Assembly: GCA_021432605.1 (NCBI GenBank) | Contig: MU271144.1 | Span: forward strand, 186,001 to 250,000 | Length of the DNA stretch: 64,000 nucleotides | DNA from: Coniochaeta sp. PMI_546 | Taxonomy: Eukaryota > Ascomycota > Sordariomycetes > Coniochaetales > Coniochaetaceae | Direction: 5' to 3' | Part shown: positions 21,503-33,345 of the stretch, one piece after another | Layout: every line of letters begins with the position of its first letter | How positions within the stretch are numbered: the first letter of the stretch is position 1 | Notes under the pieces: generated by a model | Database searches by the model: none | Seen by the model: only the letters and a program-made list of their open reading frames with translations | Told to the model about the DNA's origin: nothing | Made by a program: the position numbers and the translations under genes

Positions 21503-23966
21503 GTTGGCCGCGCTCCCTTCATGTCACAAGACAAGGAGCACCAAGATACACGCATCTGCGTCAGATCACAAGTTCGAGCTGTCACAGAGAACCACATTCT
21601 TTCACATTTCCTTTATTTTAAGTTTTTAGTCCCACCCGGTTTCCAGCGAGGCGTTCTGAGCATGGCCAGCGAGCCGAGACTGCATCATGGTCGTTTTATT
21701 TCTCCTTTGTCACAGTGCTGGACGGAGCAGAGGCCACCACTGGCGGCCGTGTTGTCAGGTCGAAGAATGGATACATCTGTCCGGCGTTCCAGGGTGCTCG
21801 TGGCCGGTATCTCAAATGTGGCTGCTTTTCGTGTCGATAGACCTGAGGGTATTGGAGTGAGTTGGGGAAAAGATGGAAAAAGGGGGGTGATGCTCCATTC
21901 TCGACACAGAGCGTCAACGTGAGCTTTAGGCCTGCGTTAGGATGGCCATCGATCCAGGCTTTATGGTGCATTCGAGTTTCCAGAGCGAAGCGCAGGGACG
22001 GATTGATTGGAGTTCATGGTTGGACACTACAACCAGCAGCTCGGTAATAATCCGTGTCCCTGTCCTGCACGAGCCTGGCTATTCACCAGATGATGGCAGT
22101 TTCGTCGGAATGGACTTTTGCACAGAAGTTTCGTGGTGTACGAATACATGGATGGAATTTGTGAAAAGGGATCTTGGGCTTTGCAAACAAGGTTGAGAGG
22201 GCAATAAGCTATTCGCACATCGTTGAGGGAGACACTTCCAACTAGAACAGGTCTTTAATTGTACACGTACTATGTTGAGGAGCATGGGATTTAAGCATTC
22301 CCCTTGCAAATCCCCATCTACTCTTCCCGAGTTGGTAATACAATAAATGCTGCCAACAAAAACACTGAAAAAAAAAAAAAAAGAATATTTATCAGATTGC
22401 AAACATGCAGACAGGATTCGCATGATATCGTCAATATCGTGTAAAGGTGCTATCACATGCCACCTACACCACATAAAAGTTTTGATAGCGGGTTTCGCGG
22501 TTCTGCCATGGAGCAGCTTACAGATTACCTCATACCCCCACGGGTGCAGTATGGCTCGCCAATTGCTTTACATAAGGTCAGGATACCTCTACACATAGTG
22601 TAGGCGTGGAGGCTGTTCCTGATCAGAGGCTCAGACGCGGTAATTGCGGCTCAAAAGTCCTGGAAAGCTGGATGTCGTACGTGTACCACAGCATATAATG
22701 CTTACATGTAAGGTAGTACAATAGGTAAGTACTGTTGCAGCCGGCAGTTTGTGGGTTCTGGCTACCTTCGGCAAGGTGCCACTTTTCGGGCGAGCCAAAC
22801 GATGAAAGCGCCACCTGCACCCCACACATGAAAATCTTTCAGGGGTCGTTCGCCCTGTTGTTTCTACACGTGTGCGTTTCCGGATGCGCCATTGGTCCAT
22901 TCTTTCCAGCTCTCTCGAGTTCCGCATGCAAGTCAATGTGAACATATTCCGACTTTCTTCGGGTGGATCTGGCGTCACTTCCGCAGAAACGGCCTTAATG
23001 TGCTAGTGTACGTGTAGGCCCTTGCAAGTGCCTTTCCGAGTCTTGGCCAATGCCAACGACAAAATCGTCACGCGACACACAGACAGATCAGGAAAAATCT
23101 CGAAGGAAAAACTATGAGGTCAGAGGGGTCTTGCTGTGGTACGCAAGTACCTCCCGGCCACTTGTCTGCTCTCCTGAATTCAGAGAGGCAGGATCTCTGG
23201 CGGGCGCTGACAGAGGTGAAGATCCCAACGTCATGGCACCTGAGATCAACTCAACTCTATTACAGTGTGCTGTACCTCGGAACCCTCTTGAATGAGCACG
23301 CTGTTGTTTCCGGCCTTTCAATTTGAGGGTTATGGTAAGTGGGGATCGTCGTCGACAGCATCACTCGTACCTTCGCTTCGACTCTCGAGTTACGGGCCTT
23401 TTGCCCCCGCCGGGCGAGAGTCGAGATATATCAAGAGGGGCACCGCGGTCTTCCCTACTGCTAGTGTAGTAGCTTCGATGGCAGGTTCTGGAGTCTGCAC
23501 TAGCTTCTTGCGAACGTACGGTACACCATCCTCGGCACAGTTCCATAGGAATACTGAAATTTCTAAAGACACCATTGGTAGTGGGCACATATCGGGTCTT
23601 CCGATCTGAGTCTCGCCTTTTTATTCTTATCCACTTTGCTGCATAACTTAGACAGACCGACTCTAAAAAAGCTTCCTGAGCTATTACACTCCTCAGGGTC
23701 CCGCTTGGGGTGATCGGGGTCCTGCGGGTACGACACGCCCACAACATTACCACGACAGCTGTTATTAAAACCTTAAGAGTCCCGACGTGATGCTCCCCGT
23801 CTCCCTCATTACTCTCCTCGAAACTATCACCATCTCGTTTTCCCACCCCCTTGCCTAGTGCAACCCATACTTCTCGCCTTGTCCTTCAAGGCGTGTCAGG
23901 ACAGAGCCCCAACCTCTGTTGGCAGTCCATAGACACACATACACGCACAAATTACAGCTCTTCAAG
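21503..23966. other. Intergenic between Rim15-like kinase and MFS transporter
   Basis: About 2.5 kb without a supportable gene. It holds a run of 15 A at 22368-22382 and a CACGTG hexamer at 22867-22872, about 1.1 kb before the transporter start. CACGTG is the core of Pho4-type sites in yeast, but this single distant copy is weak evidence for phosphate control. Confidence 0.5.
22368..22382. repeat. A15 homopolymer
   Basis: Fifteen consecutive A in intergenic DNA downstream of the Rim15-like gene. No target-site duplication or retrotransposed sequence is evident next to it. It is probably a simple slippage tract. Confidence 0.8.
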
Positions 23967-26176
23967 ATGGCGGCAGTAAACACCCACCGTCACAGCTTAC
24001 ACCATGCCCCGACACTGGGCGTGATCCCGGTGCCACACGGCCCGGAAACCGGCGACGAATATGAAGACTACCCCGTCATGCAGCACGGCGCAGGCGCCAC
24101 GGAGCAGGAACGCCGCATCCTCGGCCACATGACCCATCCAGACGACAGCTTCACGCCCGAGGGCGTCTACTGGGCCGACCTGCCGTTCCGGGAGCGCATC
24201 AAGTTCGTTAGTCGCGTCCAGGCCGCCGAGGACAGGAAGGAGGCCAAGGCGACCTGGGAGATGTTCAAGAACGACCCCCTCAGCCCTCTCGCGTACTATT
24301 TCCGCAACGCAGTCCTGCCCGGTGCCGGACTGGGTCTTGAGGGTTACGTCCTGTTCAGCATCGGCAACCTGCAGCCGTTGTTTGCCGCGACCTGGCCCCA
24401 GTGCTGGGCCTCGACCGGCAAGGAGTGCACAAACAACTGGGTTGCCGCTGTCACCTACCTCGAAGTCGTCGGCATCATGGCCGGCCAAGTCGGTGTTGGC
24501 ATCATTGGTGATTGGATCGGCAGACGTTGGGGCCTGATCCAGGACGCTATGATCATGTTTATCGGTCTGTTGATGCTGACTGCGAGCTGGGGTCTCAACC
24601 TCAACGGTTGGGTCATTTGCTATGCATGGTCGCTGTTTTTCTATGGTATGTCATTTTCAATGAATCGCGGACGTGCAGCACGAATGTGATTGGGACGCTA
24701 ACAATTTCCGCAGGTTTTGGTGTTGGTGGTGAATACCCCATCACGGCCACCTCGTCCATGGAGAACGCGGTCAGCGCCGGAAGGCTCTCCACCCGCGAAG
24801 ACCGCATGCACCGTGGCCGAAAGGTCACGATGGCGTTCCTGATGCAGGGCTGGGGCCAGCTGCTGAACCAGGGCTTGCTCATCGTCCTGCTACTGATCTT
24901 CCACCACGGCAGCGGAGACCCGCCTTACAGCCCCGTGGCCGTACAGTGGACGTTCCGCCTCTCATTCGCTATCCCGGCGGTGGGCACCCTCTGGCTCGTG
25001 TATTACCGTACCTACAAGATGCGCGGTGCCGGAAAGCAGCTGGAGCAGGCCAAGAAGAAGCACAATGTGACCGGATACGACGTCTCGTCGCTCAAGATGG
25101 CCTGCAACCATTTTGGCGGTCGTCTGCTCGCCACGGCCGGCACTTGGTTCGCCAACGACGTCATGTTCTACGGCGGTCGCCTCTACATTTCGAAGTTTAT
25201 CGAGGTGATCACGGACAACAACAAATCGGTCATGGTTACATGGGTGTGGAACCTGTGTAACGTCATCGTCTCCTTGGCGGGCTACTACTTGGCGAGCTTG
25301 CTGATCGACAACAAGCTGTACGGGCGCAAGATGATGCAGCAGGTCGGATTCTTCATGTGTTTCCTCATGTTCATCATCCCCGCCTTCAACTACGGCTACT
25401 ACAGCAGCAAGGCCGGCATCCATGCCTTCCAGGCCATGTACTTCCTGTCATCATTCTTCAACCAGTTCGGACCCAACAGCGTCACATTCCTCGTAGCCGG
25501 CGAGGTGTTCCCCACCCCGATTCGTGCCTCGGCCCACGGCTTCTCCGCCTGTGTCGGCAAGGCTGGCGCTCTTCTCGCCACTGTCTTGTTCAACTACATC
25601 GACACACAGACGAAATTCTACTTCTTCCCCTGGTTCGGTCTCGCAGGCATGCTGCTCACCTGGCTCTTCCTCCCTGACACGACCGGCCTCGACCTGAAGG
25701 AGCAAGAGCGCCGGTGGTCGTACATCCGCAAGGGCCGGGGCGACGAATACCACGGCATCGCGGTGCACCCCACGCATCTGTCCCTCTGGGAGCGCATCCG
25801 GGGCATCGGCAAGCTCTACGACCCCAAGCTGGACGAGCGGTCCAGGATCGAGGACCTGCGCGCCGAGTGGGCGGAGCGCGAGGCCATGCGAGCCCAGGCC
25901 GAGGTGGCTGGCAACTCCAAGCAGCTGGAAGAGATCCAGGAAGACGGGGACTTCAACGAGGCCGTGCACGGGTACTTCACGCAGACGACGACTCCGGAGA
26001 TGAAGGCCATGCTGGCGGATGAGAAGCACAGGGAGAGGGGAGCTGGGTCGGCGTCAGGGTCTGACACTGTGGCCAACAGTGGTACTGCCAGTCCCATGCT
26101 CCTGCCCAATCCGGCCGCAGAGGACCAGATAACGGAGAAGCCCAAGACGGAGAAGCCTAAGAAAGAGAAGCGGTGA
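23967..26176 (+). CDS. Major facilitator superfamily transporter, phosphate-permease type (Pho84/Git1-related)
   Basis: Two exons (23967-24645, 24714-26176) encode 713 residues of a multi-pass plasma-membrane symporter. The MFS signatures are GDWIGRRWGL after TM2-3, GFGVGGEYPITATSSMENA across the splice junction, and the second-half pattern VAGEVFPTPIRASAHGFSACVGKAGA. Hydrophobic segments are consistent with 12 helices. The N-terminus (about 110 residues) and the charged C-terminus (about 150 residues, ending in repeated EKPK) are cytosolic. The GGEYP motif links it to phosphate and glycerophosphodiester permeases rather than sugar porters, but the substrate is not certain. The intron is 68 nt with a CTAAC branch point at 24698-24702. 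The ATG chosen follows a short in-frame stretch that has no ATG of its own. Confidence 0.88.
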
Positions 26177-26520
26177 TGAAGCCCAAAGTGATGCGTTGAT
26201 GACAATCTCTAGTCTTTTTCTTTCGCGAACAGGGGCAGAAGAAAAGGGGTTCGCATCGGGTTATCCTAAGCCCCCGGAGTAATTACATGACATTGGCGTT
26301 TACGAGTACGGCGTAACCGGGTATCTGGGACACTTAGCATGCCTATAGAGCATTAAGCATTGGTAGTTTATGAAACGATAATTCTGTCGATATGGGTCAC
26401 AGTCCTTTTGATGACGACTGCAGCTCGAGAGTGGTGCCAAAGTAAGGCTTGGTTTTGCACAATAGATGACCAGTCCGGTTGCAATACAATAGCATACAGT
26501 ACATAAAAGACACTCCAATA
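26177..26520. other. Convergent 3' ends, MFS transporter and OGG1
   Basis: About 340 bases between the transporter stop and the OGG1 stop. It is AT-richer than its flanks, with no coding frame. It should contain both polyadenylation regions. Confidence 0.6.
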
Positions 26521-27893
26521 TTACGCTTGGAACCTTCTCCTCTTGCTCTTCCTCGTGCCTATTACTCCGACATCTGCGACCGGATTATCGTGACTCTCTT
26601 CCTTAGATTCCGTCTTGACGACCGTCTTTCTCTTCCTCACTCTAGTCACCGACCTGGAATCAGATGTAACATCCTCTATCTCTTCAACTTTGACAAGCTC
26701 ATCCTCCTCAGCCGTCTCAACCTTCTCAACCTTCAACTTCGACCCAGACGCGGCCTGCTCAGCAAAACTCCTCAAGTTCGCAGTGAAGAGCACACTCTGC
26801 GCCCAGCCCGCATACTCGCCCCATATACCCCGGAAATGGTCGCCCACAGCGTCATGGACAGCCTTATTGAACGTCTTCGCCTTGCCCTTGCCGCCGCCAA
26901 ACTTGTAGTCCCGCTGTGCAATCTGCCACACATGCGTGTCGACCGGCACGGCCTCGGCCCAGCCCAGTCCCATCAGACAGACGCAGTCGGCCACCTTGGG
27001 CCCAACCCCTGCCAGCGAGAGGAGCGCCTCGTGGGCTGCCTTATACCCTGACGCGTCCGCATCGGGCGGAGGCAGTTCCTGTGCACGTTCGAAAGCCACC
27101 TCTCCCAAAGCCGGACTCGACGGATTCCTCAAACTCCCCAGCCAGCCCCTGGGCTTGAGCGTCGTTACGATGCTGGCCGTCTCGGCGATATACCTCGCGC
27201 GATACCCGAAGCCGAGCTCCCTGAGCTTCGCCTCCACCCCGTCCGCCGCCAGCGCCTCCGGGCTCGGGAAATCGTGGAACGGCTCGCCGGCCAGAGTCCC
27301 GATGTACGGACCGTAGTGGAGACACAGCTTGTGCACCATCTGGCTGATGCGCGAGATGTTGTTGTTGCTGCTGCAGATGAAGGCGACGAGAGCCTCCCAG
27401 GCGTCCTGGTTGAGGATGCGGATTCCCGTGAAGGAGGGGGCGCGGCGGGCGAAGTTGGGGTCGGAGGCGGACCAGGAGGCGTAGAGGGTCGTCAGGGAGA
27501 TGGGGAGGTTGAAGTAGGTTGTTATCAGGTCCAGGGTGTCGTCGTGGTCTGTGGAGGAGGTAGCATTCTGGTGAGGTGAGGGAGATGGGAGGGCCGATGG
27601 TGGTGGACTGAGAGGAGCAGTCTGCTTGGGCCAGGTTGCCCTGTAGTGTAGATGAGTTGGGTCTTGTTTGAGTGAGAGGATCCGGCCTTGGAGTGTGCAG
27701 TGCCTGGTATGACTATTAGGCCCAAATCTCTTAATTGACATGGACAAGGAAGTCTCAACGAGTAAACAGACCATTCATCATCGATCTTACGCCAGCGGAA
27801 AGCCTGTCCGCACCGCAGGGTTGTATCGATGCACAGCTCAGTGAGACTCAAGGGCAACTTGCGCCATTCTGATATCCTCTGTCCAACAGTCAT
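26521..27893 (-). CDS. OGG1: 8-oxoguanine DNA glycosylase/lyase
   Basis: Two exons (27893-27772, 27703-26521) encode 434 residues. It removes 8-oxoguanine opposite C in base-excision repair. The N-terminal domain has CGQAFRWRKID. The middle shows NFARRAPSFTGIRIL, QDAWEALVAFICSSNNNISRI and LGFGYRARYI. The helix-hairpin-helix/GPD core LAGVGPKVADCVCLMGL carries the Schiff-base Lys277 and is followed by PVDTHVW with catalytic Asp296. A basic, Lys/Arg-rich C-terminal tail of about 90 residues may hold a nuclear signal. The only donor that keeps frame is GTCTGT, a weaker site than most here, giving EW/HCTLQGR. Leu/Gly/Asn-rich inserts (PALGEVAFERAQ) are normal for fungal forms. It is divergent from the U2AF gene. 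Confidence 0.95.
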
Positions 27894-28304
27894 TGTTGGC
27901 TGCTTGAGCTAAAGACAAGCTTACAAACAAGGTCTCTCCCACTCCGAGAGCATAATATATTATTACTCAGATATATGACATTCAAGAAAATGAAAAGCAC
28001 ACCGAAGAAGAATGACGCCGAGATTCGACTTCACTCCTTCTTGCCACTGCTTGGTAAGGGAGCTGCCGGTACGTACCGACCCTGGGACCAAGCTCACAGC
28101 CCGCTAAGCTATATCGGGGACTAGCGTCATTATCACTCCCCCAGTCGCCGCTCGAAAAAGTTCCAGCCTTGTCGCCTGGCGAAACAGTCCCTCTCCATGA
28201 AATAATCATTATCGAGTTCATCATTCTCCAAAGAGTTCCAGCTTCGAGACACTCGTTGGTAGCTTCTCTCATCTGGTATCCGAAGGCGATCAGTATCTGT
28301 TGCC
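27894..28304. promoter_or_regulatory. Shared promoter region of OGG1 (-) and U2AF large subunit (+)
   Basis: The two start codons point away from each other over 411 bases, so regulatory elements are probably shared. The segment contains the perfect 12-bp palindrome CGGTACGTACCG at 28067-28078. The same palindrome, with matching AC after it, occurs at 53342-53353. No MCB or E-box was seen. Confidence 0.5.
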
Positions 28305-30297
28305 ATGAACGGCGATAGCTACTCGCGAGGTAAGTCCTGTGTGTGTTGCATTTACGAATCCTCTGGAGGCTAACAAAAGCAGACGGAGGCCGTCATGGCG
28401 GCTCGTCTCGAGACTATCAGGTTTGTGCCATTGTTCACCTTTTCAGCACCTGTGTTTTGTGTCGCTAACAGTGACTCAGTCATCCAGGCGCGACCGCGAT
28501 GATAGACGCAGCGGCGGCGACCGCTCAGGTGGAGGCGACCGCGCTGGTGGAGGTCGAAGGCGATCTCGCTCTCCATACGACCGCAACCGATCCCGACGCG
28601 ACGAAGGCGACGTCGATACTTATTCTTCAAGCCGCCGGCATCAGGAACGCGAACGCGAGGATAGGTACGGCGGCCGAGACCGACGACCAGATAGGGAGTG
28701 GGACCGTGATCGTAGTGGCCGCGACCGTGGTGGCCCGCGCAACGGAGGTCGCCGTGACGACGACGGCGGCCGATCCGATCGGCGGGGTGGCCGCGACCTC
28801 TTCGAGGAGCGCCGCGGCGGTGGCAGAGGAGGCAGAGAAGGCGGCGGCCGCCGCGGAGGAGGCGATGACTTCGACCAGGAGATGCGTGGACAGCGGGGCA
28901 GGACCGCGTCACCCGTACCAGCAAAGAAGCGCGAACCAACACCCGACTTGACAGATGTCGTGCCTGTGACCGAGCGAAAACGACGCCTGACACAATGGGA
29001 CATCAAACCGCCTGGATACGAGAATGTTACAGCTGAGCAGGCCAAACTCAGTGGCATGTTCCCGCTACCCGGAGCCCCGCGCCAGCAGGCCATGGACCCT
29101 ACCAAGCTACAGGCTTTTATGAACCAGCCGGGCGGTAGCGTCAACAGCGCCGCGCTGAAGCCGACCAACTCCCGCCAAGCGAAGCGCTTGATCGTGTCGA
29201 ACCTACCTCCTTCAGTGACGGAGGAGGAGATCACAAACTTCTTCAATCTACAGATGAACGGCCTCAATGTCATCGACGGTACGGATCCTGTGGTCCTGTG
29301 TCAAATAGCTCCGAACCACTCCTTCGCCATGCTCGAGTTCAGGTCTAGCGCCGACGCGACGGTGGCATATGCCTTGGATGGAATCACAATGGAGGCGGGG
29401 GATGCTACCAACGGCAATGGAGCCGCTCCCGCAGGCCTGGTCATCAAGCGGCCGAAGGATTACATTGTTCCAGCTGTCGTCGACGAGGTGCCCTACGAAC
29501 CCGGCGTCGTCTCCTCTGTTGTGGTTGACACGCCCAACAAGATCAGCGTTGCGAACATCCCGAGCTACCTGACGGAAGAGCAAGTGATTGAGTTGCTTAC
29601 TAGTTTTGGAGAACTCAAGGCGTTCGTTCTTGTCAAGGATAGAGGGACTGGCGAGTCGAGGGTAAGTGTCTTTTTTTGCAACTAAGTGACTACCACTGAA
29701 ACTTAACTAACATTTACACTCAGGGAATCGCATTCTGCGAATACGTCGATCCAGCTGCCACAGAGATCGCTGTTACGGGACTGAACGGCATGGAGCTGGG
29801 AGAGAAGCGGTTGGTCGTTCGGAAGGCCAGCATTGGCGTGACGCAGGTGGCGGGCGAGATGAGTGTTAATGCCATGTCCATGCTCGCCGGCACCACCTCC
29901 ACGGATCCAGACATGAGCAGAGTTCTGCAGCTGCTGAATATGGTCACCCCGGAAGAGCTGATGGATAATGACGATTATGAAGGTAAGCAACATTGCCTAC
30001 GACACCGGGCTCCTTGTTTTCTCGGTTCCTCTTGTATTGCATACTAATATCCAAGCAGAGATCAAAGAAGACATACAAGAGGAATGCTCCAAATACGGCA
30101 CCATCCTCGAGCTGAAGATCCCAAGACCCTCGGGTCCAAGTCGGTCCTCCGCCGGTGTCGGCAAGATCTTCGTCAAGTACGACACGCCTGAGAGTGCGCA
30201 GAAGGCGTTGAAGGCGCTTGCGGGCAGGAAGTTTGCCGATCGGACGGTTGTCACTACCTTCTTCCCGGAGGAGAACTTTGATGTTGGAGCGTGGTAA
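28305..30297 (+). CDS. Splicing factor U2AF large subunit (U2AF65)
   Basis: Five exons (28305-28329, 28383-28420, 28480-29661, 29724-29982, 30059-30297) encode 580 residues. It binds the polypyrimidine tract at 3' splice sites and recruits the U2 snRNP. A long Arg/Asp/Gly-rich RS-like domain comes first. It is followed by the ligand motif that binds the small subunit (KRRLTQWDIKPPGYE, Trp194), RRM1 from about 255 (RLIVSNLPPSVTEEEI), RRM2 from about 373 (ISVANIPSYLTEEQV, GIAFCEYVD) and a C-terminal UHM from about 480, ending FFPEENFDVGAW. The 25- and 38-nt first exons follow a common fungal pattern. All junctions keep phase, and CTAAC branch points are visible. The gene's own introns have weak pyrimidine tracts. 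Confidence 0.96.
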
Positions 30298-31389
30298 ATT
30301 GATCAGGCGACGAACTGGGAAGTCATCCGAGTGGTAACTGGGGAAGGGAGTGACAAGGCGAAGAGAAGGATGATTGGATTGTTAGTCGGGTTGCGGATTA
30401 CGAGCGTATCAATAGGACGAGAATCTGTCTCACGGCAAGGTCTCGTTTGCAATAGGAGGCGTGGACAGAGCTACGTCGTTGGTCATGAAGTTAGCCAACT
30501 GAGTTTCGGCATAACGGTGTATTTCTACAATGGGACTTGGCGATTGGTATGAACTGTCAAAAGTGATTATATTTCCAAGTGTCTCTCATAGGCTGTGGTA
30601 GAAGCCTATGGTAGGTGAACGCTATAGCATAGTCTCCATACGGGCACAATTCTCGCTTTAGACGCAAAGCTTCGCAGGCATGTTGAAGAACCTTGCCGTC
30701 GCTAGATAGAGGGTTAAACAAGATAGCTATGACATTGAGCAGTAGCAGCGACTCTGAGTGATGCTAGAACACTCTGATAAGACAACTATCTTTAGCCAAG
30801 TTAGCTGAAGATTCTCAGATCAAGCTGAAGAATGTAAAGAGTGATGGAGTAGAGGTCAGAAGTGAGTTTTAATGCATTGAGCGCGAAATAGCACTCTAAG
30901 ATAAGAGGTACCAGAAAATAGTAAAGGGTTGTCATCATTGAAGCAGGAGAGATCAAAATACAGGTTGTTTACTCACCATTAGCAGAAAAGACTAAGTTCT
31001 GAACCGATAAAAGTCCTTTCAAGAACCAGCAGGTAGGGACCTCCAAGAAACAAAGCATCTGGCCCGTCATCCAGCACTTACGCAGAGTATATATCTTTTG
31101 CTGCTGCAGTGATTGTTCTTGAAGTGCTGGAGCAAGGTTTTATGGTCGAGATTTCACCAGGACCGGGGACCCGCTTTGATATTACGGTTCCGCTGTTGTC
31201 ACGTGGTCTAAGCCAGGACATTCCCCCACCAATCACAGCGTGACCCTAATCAAGGGCGAGGAAATCCCACCAAGCCCACAGCAAAATCTCTCGAAAAAAG
31301 TTCGCGATACTTCTTCTCCAACCGCCCATCACCGCATCTCCCGCCCACGACACCGCTTCTCGACAGCACACCTCCTCAAACCACACAAG
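30298..31389. other. Intergenic before RPS13, AT-rich part
   Basis: About 1.1 kb. The segment at roughly 30540-31130 is purine- and AT-rich with no coding frame. The last 200 bases are the RPS13 promoter. I see no repeat family or RNA gene. Confidence 0.5.
31200..31233 (+). promoter_or_regulatory. CACGTG and CCAAT elements upstream of RPS13
   Basis: CACGTG at 31200-31205 and CCAAT at 31229-31233 lie 185 and 157 bases before the RPS13 start codon. CACGTG is the Cbf1-type core used at ribosomal protein promoters in some ascomycete yeasts, and CCAAT is the HAP-complex site. The positions are seen directly; use as binding sites is inferred. Confidence 0.4.
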
Positions 31390-32202
31390 ATGGGTCGTCT
31401 TCACAGCAACGGAAAGGGAATTTCAGCCTCGGCTATCCCCTACTCCCGCAACCCGCCAGCATGGCTCAAGACCACCCCCGAGCAGGTCGTTGACCAGATC
31501 TGCAAGCTCGCCAAGAAGGGCGCTACCCCCTCGCAGATTGGTGTCATCCTCCGTGACTCCCACGGAATTGCCCAGGTCAAGGTTGTTACTGGTATGTTGT
31601 GGTCCTCGTCGAATTGAAGGGAAATCTCCTCGTACTGACTGGTTTGCTCCGCAGGTAACAAGATTCTCCGAATCCTCAAGAGCCAAGGTACGGTTTGAAC
31701 GACTTCTTCCACACCGATTACATCGGAAAGCGATAGTCTCTACATCCTCGAAACCACGATGCGTGCTGCAAACAAGCGCCGCAGGCTTCATCTGAAGGGA
31801 TGGCCATTGGGATGGCTCAATATCCGAAAGAGATGGATATAAATGCCTCTGTATGGTCACCATGCTGACAGAGTGATGCTTCACAGGCCTTGCCCCCGAC
31901 ATGCCGGAGGACCTGTACATGCTGATCAAGAAGGTAAGCGCAAGATTATGCCTTAATTGGTAGCCACAAGCTACCGCGCGGGCTCAATCCCAGTCTTTGT
32001 TCGACCAAGCTAACCTGAGGCACCTCAGGCCGTCGCTGTCCGCAAGCACCTTGAGCGCAACCGCAAGGACAAGGACTCCAAGTTCCGCCTCATTCTCATC
32101 GAGTCCCGTATCCACCGTCTTGCCCGCTACTACAAGACCGTTGGTGTCCTCCCCCCCACCTGGCGGTACGAGTCCTCGACTGCCTCTACCATCGTCGCCT
32201 AA
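31390..32202 (+). CDS. RPS13: 40S ribosomal protein S13 (uS15)
   Basis: Four exons (31390-31591, 31655-31687, 31887-31933, 32029-32202) encode 151 residues, exactly the usual eukaryotic length. It is a small-subunit protein that binds 18S rRNA in the central domain. It shows [12 protein letters not shown], the N-terminal eukaryotic domain, then the S15 core [31 protein letters not shown] and the ending TASTIVA. All phases agree (1, 1, 0). The middle exons are only 33 and 47 nt. Intron 2 is 199 nt, against 63 and 95 for the others. Introns of this gene carry snoRNA in animals, but I found no canonical C/D boxes here. Confidence 0.97.
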
Positions 32203-32754
32203 GCGGTTTGATGAGAAGTGCAGGGTTGGTCGTGCGGATGGATGGATTGGTGGTTGCTTTGTTGCTGCTCTGTTGACACGGCTTGAGGCGTGGATATCCG
32301 CCCTGGCTGTGGGAGTTGGGGATCTGAATGGAAAGTTTTGCATTCTAGCTTCTCGGTTTCATGACGGCAGCTACGGCACTAGAGAAGCAGGGTGATGTTC
32401 GAGGTAGTCTAGTCTAATTCACGACGAATGCCTCGATCTCTGCCATCAAGCTATGGTATCTACCCACTTCTAACCTATGCATGACCTGTGTGCTTTTCCT
32501 TGCCTCTGACCTAAACGCCATGTGTAAAACCACTTTTGCCATCCTCTACCATGCAGCATCCAGGAACCTGTCCTGTCTTGTCGTTATCGGGCTTCTTCTC
32601 CTCCATGACTGATAGACGAATGCAAACCTCCTTCGCCAAACCTCCTTCGCCAGCCCCAAGTCACTCGAAACTGGTCACGGACAGAAAGAGCTCCACGGTG
32701 TCCTTTAAGGTCGCTACTTTGCATATGTCGTATGCTCCATGCCAAAGACGCCAA
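32203..32754. other. Convergent 3' region, RPS13 and SDC1
   Basis: About 550 bases between two converging genes. It contains pyrimidine-rich stretches and no coding frame I can support. It holds both 3' UTRs. Confidence 0.5.
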
Positions 32755-33345
32755 TCAGGATCCTTTGCCCTCCAGTTCCTTGGACTTTTGAATCAGGAAC
32801 TCGCCCAGCACGCGCAATGGATCACTCGGCCTGTACACAGGATAATCAGTCACCAAACGTGTCTCCCTATTCGATCGCGATGCGTGCACTCACTGCTCCT
32901 TCCCAATCTTCTTCATACCCTCCAGCAGCGGCCCCGTAACATGTGAATTAAGATACTGACGGACCGGCGCCCCGTGCACGGCTGCTTGGGACGGCATAGT
33001 GGACTGGTCCGGATGTGCCGATTGAGCGCGAGATCCGGTACCGCCGCCACTGCTTCCCTGTAGCTCGTTGCGTAATGGTGTGCTGGTCTTCGCTGGGGCT
33101 GGCGACTGGGCTGGTGTAGCTTCGGATGGAGGCTGCGGTTGGGACTGAGGTTGTGAGGTGGTTGCTTGTGGCTCAGAGATTTCGGGAACGTCGCTCTTGT
33201 GATTGAGTTAGCTTATGCGCCTTTGATGAACAGGTCCCCAGCTATTTCAACATACCGTAGTCGGGGTCGCATCTGTCATCTGAACGTCTGTCTGCGGAGC
33301 TTGTACAGGTGCGGGAGCCGCAGCTCCATTCTCAGGTGCGGACAT
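32755..33345 (-). CDS. sdc1: Dpy-30/Sdc1-type COMPASS complex subunit
   Basis: Three exons (33345-33256, 33195-32894, 32830-32755) encode 155 residues, too finely split for a long open frame to show. Sdc1/Dpy-30 is a nuclear subunit of the Set1/COMPASS H3K4 methyltransferase; its helical pair dimerises and binds Bre2/Ash2L. Residues 1-104 are a Pro/Gln/Ala-rich disordered region. Residues 105-155 are the Dpy-30 motif: APVRQYLNSHVTGPLLEGM, then PSDPLRVLGEFLIQKS. Intron 2 splits the motif, and the junction CA/G restores EQPSDPLRVLGEF. Intron 1 has a GCTAAC branch point. All phases are consistent. It is divergent from FAN1. Confidence 0.93.

Noticed and set aside
25451-26029. Antisense open frame opposite the MFS transporter
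   Set aside because: It is a shadow of GC-rich sense codons with no independent family signature.
28370-28993. Antisense Arg-rich open frame opposite U2AF
   Set aside because: It is the shadow of the RS/RG-rich coding exon; the composition follows from the sense codons.
31688-31886. snoRNA inside RPS13 intron 2
   Set aside because: The intron is long and RPS13 introns host U14 in animals. However, the only C-box-like word (AGTGATGC) is imperfect and sits at the 3' end with no D box after it, and no U14-like conserved region is present.
31934-32028. tRNA-like B-box sequence (GGCTCAATCCC) in RPS13 intron 3
   Set aside because: No A box, cloverleaf or acceptor stem can be formed around it, and the 95-nt intron is too tight.
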